This document shows, piece by piece, positions 60,353 through 64,000 of a stretch of 64,000 bases of DNA (within the stretch, counting starts at the first letter, position 1; every line of letters starts with the position of its first letter). Location of the stretch: contig NC_059549.1 of the NCBI RefSeq assembly GCF_905220415.1, positions 2,728,001-2,792,000 of the forward strand, given 5' to 3'. The position numbers were made by a program, and so were the translations under genes. The notes under the pieces are model-generated. The model was given only the letters and a program-made list of their open reading frames with translations. It made no database searches and was not told the DNA's origin. The DNA is from Colias croceus (lineage: Eukaryota; Arthropoda; Insecta; Lepidoptera; Pieridae).

Positions 60353-63319
60353 AATATAAAGGTACGTTATTTAATAGACACATCGCTATAAAAAGCAAAC
60401 TCTTTAAACCTTACCTTTTAAAAGAACAATTTCCTTCCACAACCAGCAATATTTAGAGCAGGCAAATTCTCTGCAAAATGAAATTTCCACGTTTAGAGTA
60501 TAACAATGAGATAGCCCTACAATACAACGATATCCGTATTAATGTCAGACGATCCGTGAAAGTAGACGTTTATTTAGTATCTTATTTCTTTTTATGCGGA
60601 GCCCGCAAGAAGATGTTTTATGAAATTGTTTTTCCGGGACATTAGCCGGTCCTAATTATAAGGCTCGCTTGAACTGGAGGGCAATTTCCCTGGACATTCA
60701 TGTTGACTATGACAAAGTGTACGGCGAAGAGGAAACAATTTCGTGAAGACGTGCCCTTATTAGGCGGGTAAAGTCGCCAGAAATGAATTTTCGCCACATG
60801 TTATTGAACAGTTTAGGCGTATTTTGGCATTAGGGCTATTTATTAGGTAGCCGTTTACACGTTTTGTTTCCTGCGATGTGTTATAAGTTTTTGTGGGAAC
60901 TACCGAACTTATAAAGTTTTGCAGTTTAAATCATTCTTCAGAAATGGTGTTTGATGTGAATATTATAAACTACAGTGCAATTTTCATTTAATATATTAGG
61001 TCATTAAAATAATGTAAAGTGCCACTAATGTGCAAACAAAAATAAACGAAATGCATAATAACAACATTATAATAAGGTTTTTTTAGGGCAGATTTTGACT
61101 GCATGTAGAGTGAAGAAACCTTTTTAAATTACAAGAATGAAAAATACTCACAAATATATATAAAGATATAACTTTATCATAAAAATAAGTTTCCTAAGTT
61201 TCTTCCTTGCAAAAAGCACAATATTAGTCTATTTTAAGCATGAAAAATTCAAATACCTTCTTCATGGGTATATATTTTGACATCATAGCACTCGTCCATA
61301 ATTGATAGGCGCACAAAGTCACGTATGGAGTCCCTTTGAATGGGGAAATGAAATGATTTGTCTAAGAGGGTGCATGTCATATTTTCGGGGATGAGGGTGA
61401 GTGAACTCTGAATTCGTTATGCAGAAGTTTCTGGTAACTTTCTAATTTTGTAGTCTTGGTACCTCTTGTGCTGCAAATTTTGAAGATATTCATGATGATA
61501 TATTTTATAGTCATTCTTACCGTGTAAGAAAGTGGAGGTATTGAATATGACAACAAAGAGAAAAATATTGAAATATTAAAAGATTCAGGCCATCTTATTC
61601 ATGAATTCATTCATTCATTTGTTAATCATACTCACAAAATAAATGTCTATTTCATAATCGACTTGCAAGAACAAAATATTCAATGATAAAATGTATCGAC
61701 CTTCAAAAACAAAATATTCTTATTAATATAATGTAAACATTATCTCCAGTATATTTAGGTACATATCTAAAATACTAAGCCACCATTTATATTCGCAAAT
61801 TAAAATTAAACAAGAATCCCATATACAGAAAATTCGTATAAATGGTACGCATCTGTTGAATAATGGTCCAATCTCAGGACTACATAAAATAAGATACGTG
61901 AAAATTGCCAATTCTTCATAATAAAGTCTCCTACGAATGATGCCACATTTCTCTGAGCTAAATCCGCCGTTGATTTGTTGCGTGAACGGTACAAATGTTT
62001 TTTGGACTGTACAATGCATGCGTAACAATATAGATGAGGTTTGAGACGCTTATTTTATGCTGTGCCAATTCTATTATAATGCTTTTACGTCTGTCAATTG
62101 ATAGAATGCTCTAATATTCATGAACGATAATATAGACTATTTTTTTTTTTTATCCAGGTTCAACTACGGAGGAGTTGGGCTGAGTGAATTGTATTTCAGA
62201 ACATAGTACTTTTCATCGTACTTTTGAACACTAGCATATACCATTATCCTATAAACCTCAGTAATTTTAAATGTACAATAGAAAATTATAATAAAACACT
62301 TCGGACAACCTCGTAAATTTTGCTAATACAACAAATTTTAAAAGGTCGTTATAATTAAAAATTTGCTTAAAATGACACTATAATACGTACTTTGAAATTT
62401 ATCGTGCTTAATGAGGGGCATAATGAACGCATTGCGTCGTTTTCACGAAGGTTATGAACAAGGTTATGACTTTCAGCAAACAAGGTTATTGGGTTGTAGC
62501 TGGTGAACCGAAAATATGTTTACGATACATCAGTTTTAATCTCATGTATAGATAAAGTCAATTATAGAAGCGGTCTATCAAATATATTTATAGATGAGCT
62601 GAGTCCTTAGATCATTTACTTAATGATCTAAGGCTGAGTCTAATATTGTAAGTGAAACAAATATATTATCATTTATTGTGGTTTTTGTGAACTTATGTGT
62701 GATTTTTTGTATGCGATTATTTTTGCGGCTATATTTTATGAGCAAACTTAGCCGTATGTGTGAATTATGTACAACTTACCTTGTAAATATATAATATTAT
62801 GTAAGAAATATAATAACTATAAACTTTATGGAAGCTTTTGTCTGCGAGCATAGCTCGTTTCAAAAAAAAATATTCACAACACTTTATCTCATAACCCTTC
62901 ATACAATGAACAAAAAATGTATTTTCTCAAACTAAAACACGATTATGGTCTCAAAGGAAAACAGGCATAAATATAAATGTGAGCGATATACAAGATGTAA
63001 AAAAGTAACTTGTATTAAAATCAGGTTACCAACAAAGGGTTATGTAAATTCACATAAGGCACGCAAAGGTTAAATTTTACACATTTTTTTTTTTCTCTTA
63101 CTCCCTATTGTAACCAATTTTAATTTATAATAATGAAGTACTTGCTAAGAGGCTTTTTGTGTATTTATATTAGAGGCAAGCTGTTTCTCCTAAACACAGG
63201 TTGCCCAGTAACCTAGCTAGGGAAACATTGGCTTGTATAAATAATTGTTTTGGTAGCCTTTTTATTTATATACTTTTACATGTATATTAATTGTATACCT
63301 ATTGTAATAAATTGTAATT
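60353..63319. other. No gene recognised
   Basis: The block 60470-60860 has balanced composition and a 56-codon frame without recognisable domain. The rest is AT-rich. At 62598-62640 an 8-bp direct repeat GCTGAGTC flanks a 27-bp hairpin. A 101-codon minus frame (61723-62028) shows no recognisable domain. Confidence 0.45.
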
Positions 63320-64000
63320 GTAATTATTGTATGTATGTATGTTTAATAATAATAAATAATAATAATAATTAAGGCGTAGGGATGTGACGACCCCATCGCC
63401 CCCGGTTGGCATATCTACAATAGATATCCCAACCGTGCAGTCAGTCACCCCGCAGGGCACCTTGTGGCGAGGTGTTGGGGAGTAGCGACCCCGCGGGAAC
63501 CGAGCGCTCCCGGGGGAGGTCCCTGTCCTCACCTCTGGGCTGTCCCGGTGGCAGTTCGGAGTGAACAATGACGAGGTTCAGGATCCCCCACCTCTGGCTT
63601 GCCTTTGTTGGCCGTCCAGAGTGGAGCCGCTAGAGCTATATGCTCGGGGGTGGAAGTGTCTAATGGCGTAATAGCGGGGAAACCCGCTCCGGGCCCGCGG
63701 GCTCGCGATGGTGAAACCGGTGCCGCACCTCTCTACACCCCCAGCCGTTCAGCTGATGTTGCCCCCTTGTTGCCATTATCGGTAACCTTTTTGGGAGCCC
63801 ATCGACCGAACTGGCGAGTCACCGTCTGCCATAATTTTCAATTTTTAATATTGAAAAGACAGACGTCCATAGCCCCCATAGACCCAATATACCAGTCCAT
63901 CTAACACCCCCTTCCATAACCCAGTTTTATTCATTTCCATTTTTCTGCAATAGTCCTACATTGGCCGCGGACTGCCCAGGGCTGTATCTCTATAGTGCAG
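63320..64000 (-). mobile_element. 3-prime end of a non-LTR retrotransposon, cut by window edge
   Basis: A sharp rise in G+C begins at about 63375, next to a (TAA/AAT)n tract at 63344-63372 that on the minus strand is the simple-repeat tail typical of several LINE clades. The body has features such as CCCCATCGCCCCCGGTTGGC, GGGGAAACCCGCTCC and CACCCCCAGCCG, and continues past the window. It reads as untranslated region: both strands have only short frames (63299-63568 minus, 63599-63904 plus) with no reverse transcriptase or zinc-knuckle motif. Orientation is inferred from the tail. The clade cannot be named from this part. Confidence 0.5.

Noticed and set aside
60479..60649. 56-codon plus-strand frame starting MKFPRLEYNN
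   Set aside because: Short, unrecognised, and within the range expected by chance; the block may instead be regulatory.
61723..62028. 101-codon minus-strand frame
   Set aside because: No domain recognised; hydrophobic C-terminal part reflects local T-rich sequence.

Overview
This is a eukaryotic, AT-rich (roughly two thirds A+T) window, almost certainly from a lepidopteran (moth or butterfly) nuclear genome. The argument is the repeat content. There are many Helitron copies with the CTAG end and the GCGAAGCCGCGGGC-type terminal hairpin. There are tRNA-derived SINEs on both strands, and dispersed repeats that I remember as widespread in Lepidoptera, with cores CGAGCGGACGCAC, CCAAGTGCGAGACGG and GAGGTTATCAATTCGG. 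No intact multi-exon host gene, tRNA or rRNA gene could be supported. Most of the window reads as intergenic or intronic DNA.

Layout. 1-14 kb: unique AT-rich DNA with short Helitrons (6460, 9131, 10243), a SINE (10476), an orphan 0.4-kb repeat (12266), and a short exon-like piece that encodes the start of a THAP zinc finger and ends in a perfect splice donor (14002-14068). 14-33 kb: SINE (16552), Helitrons (19236, 20592, 25324), and a 0.96-kb piggyBac-type element with TTAA target duplication and a decayed acidic transposase N-terminus (28748-29707). 33.7-35.1 kb: a 1.43-kb inverted-repeat element flanked by TA and studded with about 12 copies of one 15-bp motif. A small inverted-repeat family ending in a hairpin occurs at 5023, 23485 and 33349.

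37.5-46 kb is a transposon nest. Two ends matching over about 20 bp (39764 and 46083) bracket a PIF/Harbinger-like element that keeps an intron-containing HARBI1-like transposase fragment on the left (+) and a Myb/SANT-like fragment on the right (-). Inside it sit a GC-rich MITE with TTA duplication, a Helitron tail, a long dispersed repeat with perfect hairpins, a TTAA-flanked MITE, a chimeric short Helitron, and the one long open frame of the window. That frame is a 416-residue OTU-protease protein with AT-hooks and five 15-residue repeats, joined out of frame to the last part of a Pif1-type Helitron helicase. It is followed by a perfect 210-bp inverted repeat around a 123-bp loop.

46-64 kb: a lepidopteran dispersed repeat (48407), a very homogeneous 80-bp satellite in which every unit is itself a hairpin (48951-49441), another dispersed repeat (53599), a candidate terminal exon of unknown identity (55622-55810), a second copy of the 12.3-kb repeat in opposite orientation (59881), and the 3-prime end of a non-LTR retrotransposon running off the window (63320-64000).

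Few genes here work together. The functional logic is that of mobile elements and their non-autonomous derivatives. Family assignments rest on motifs and end structure read by eye; no database search was possible.
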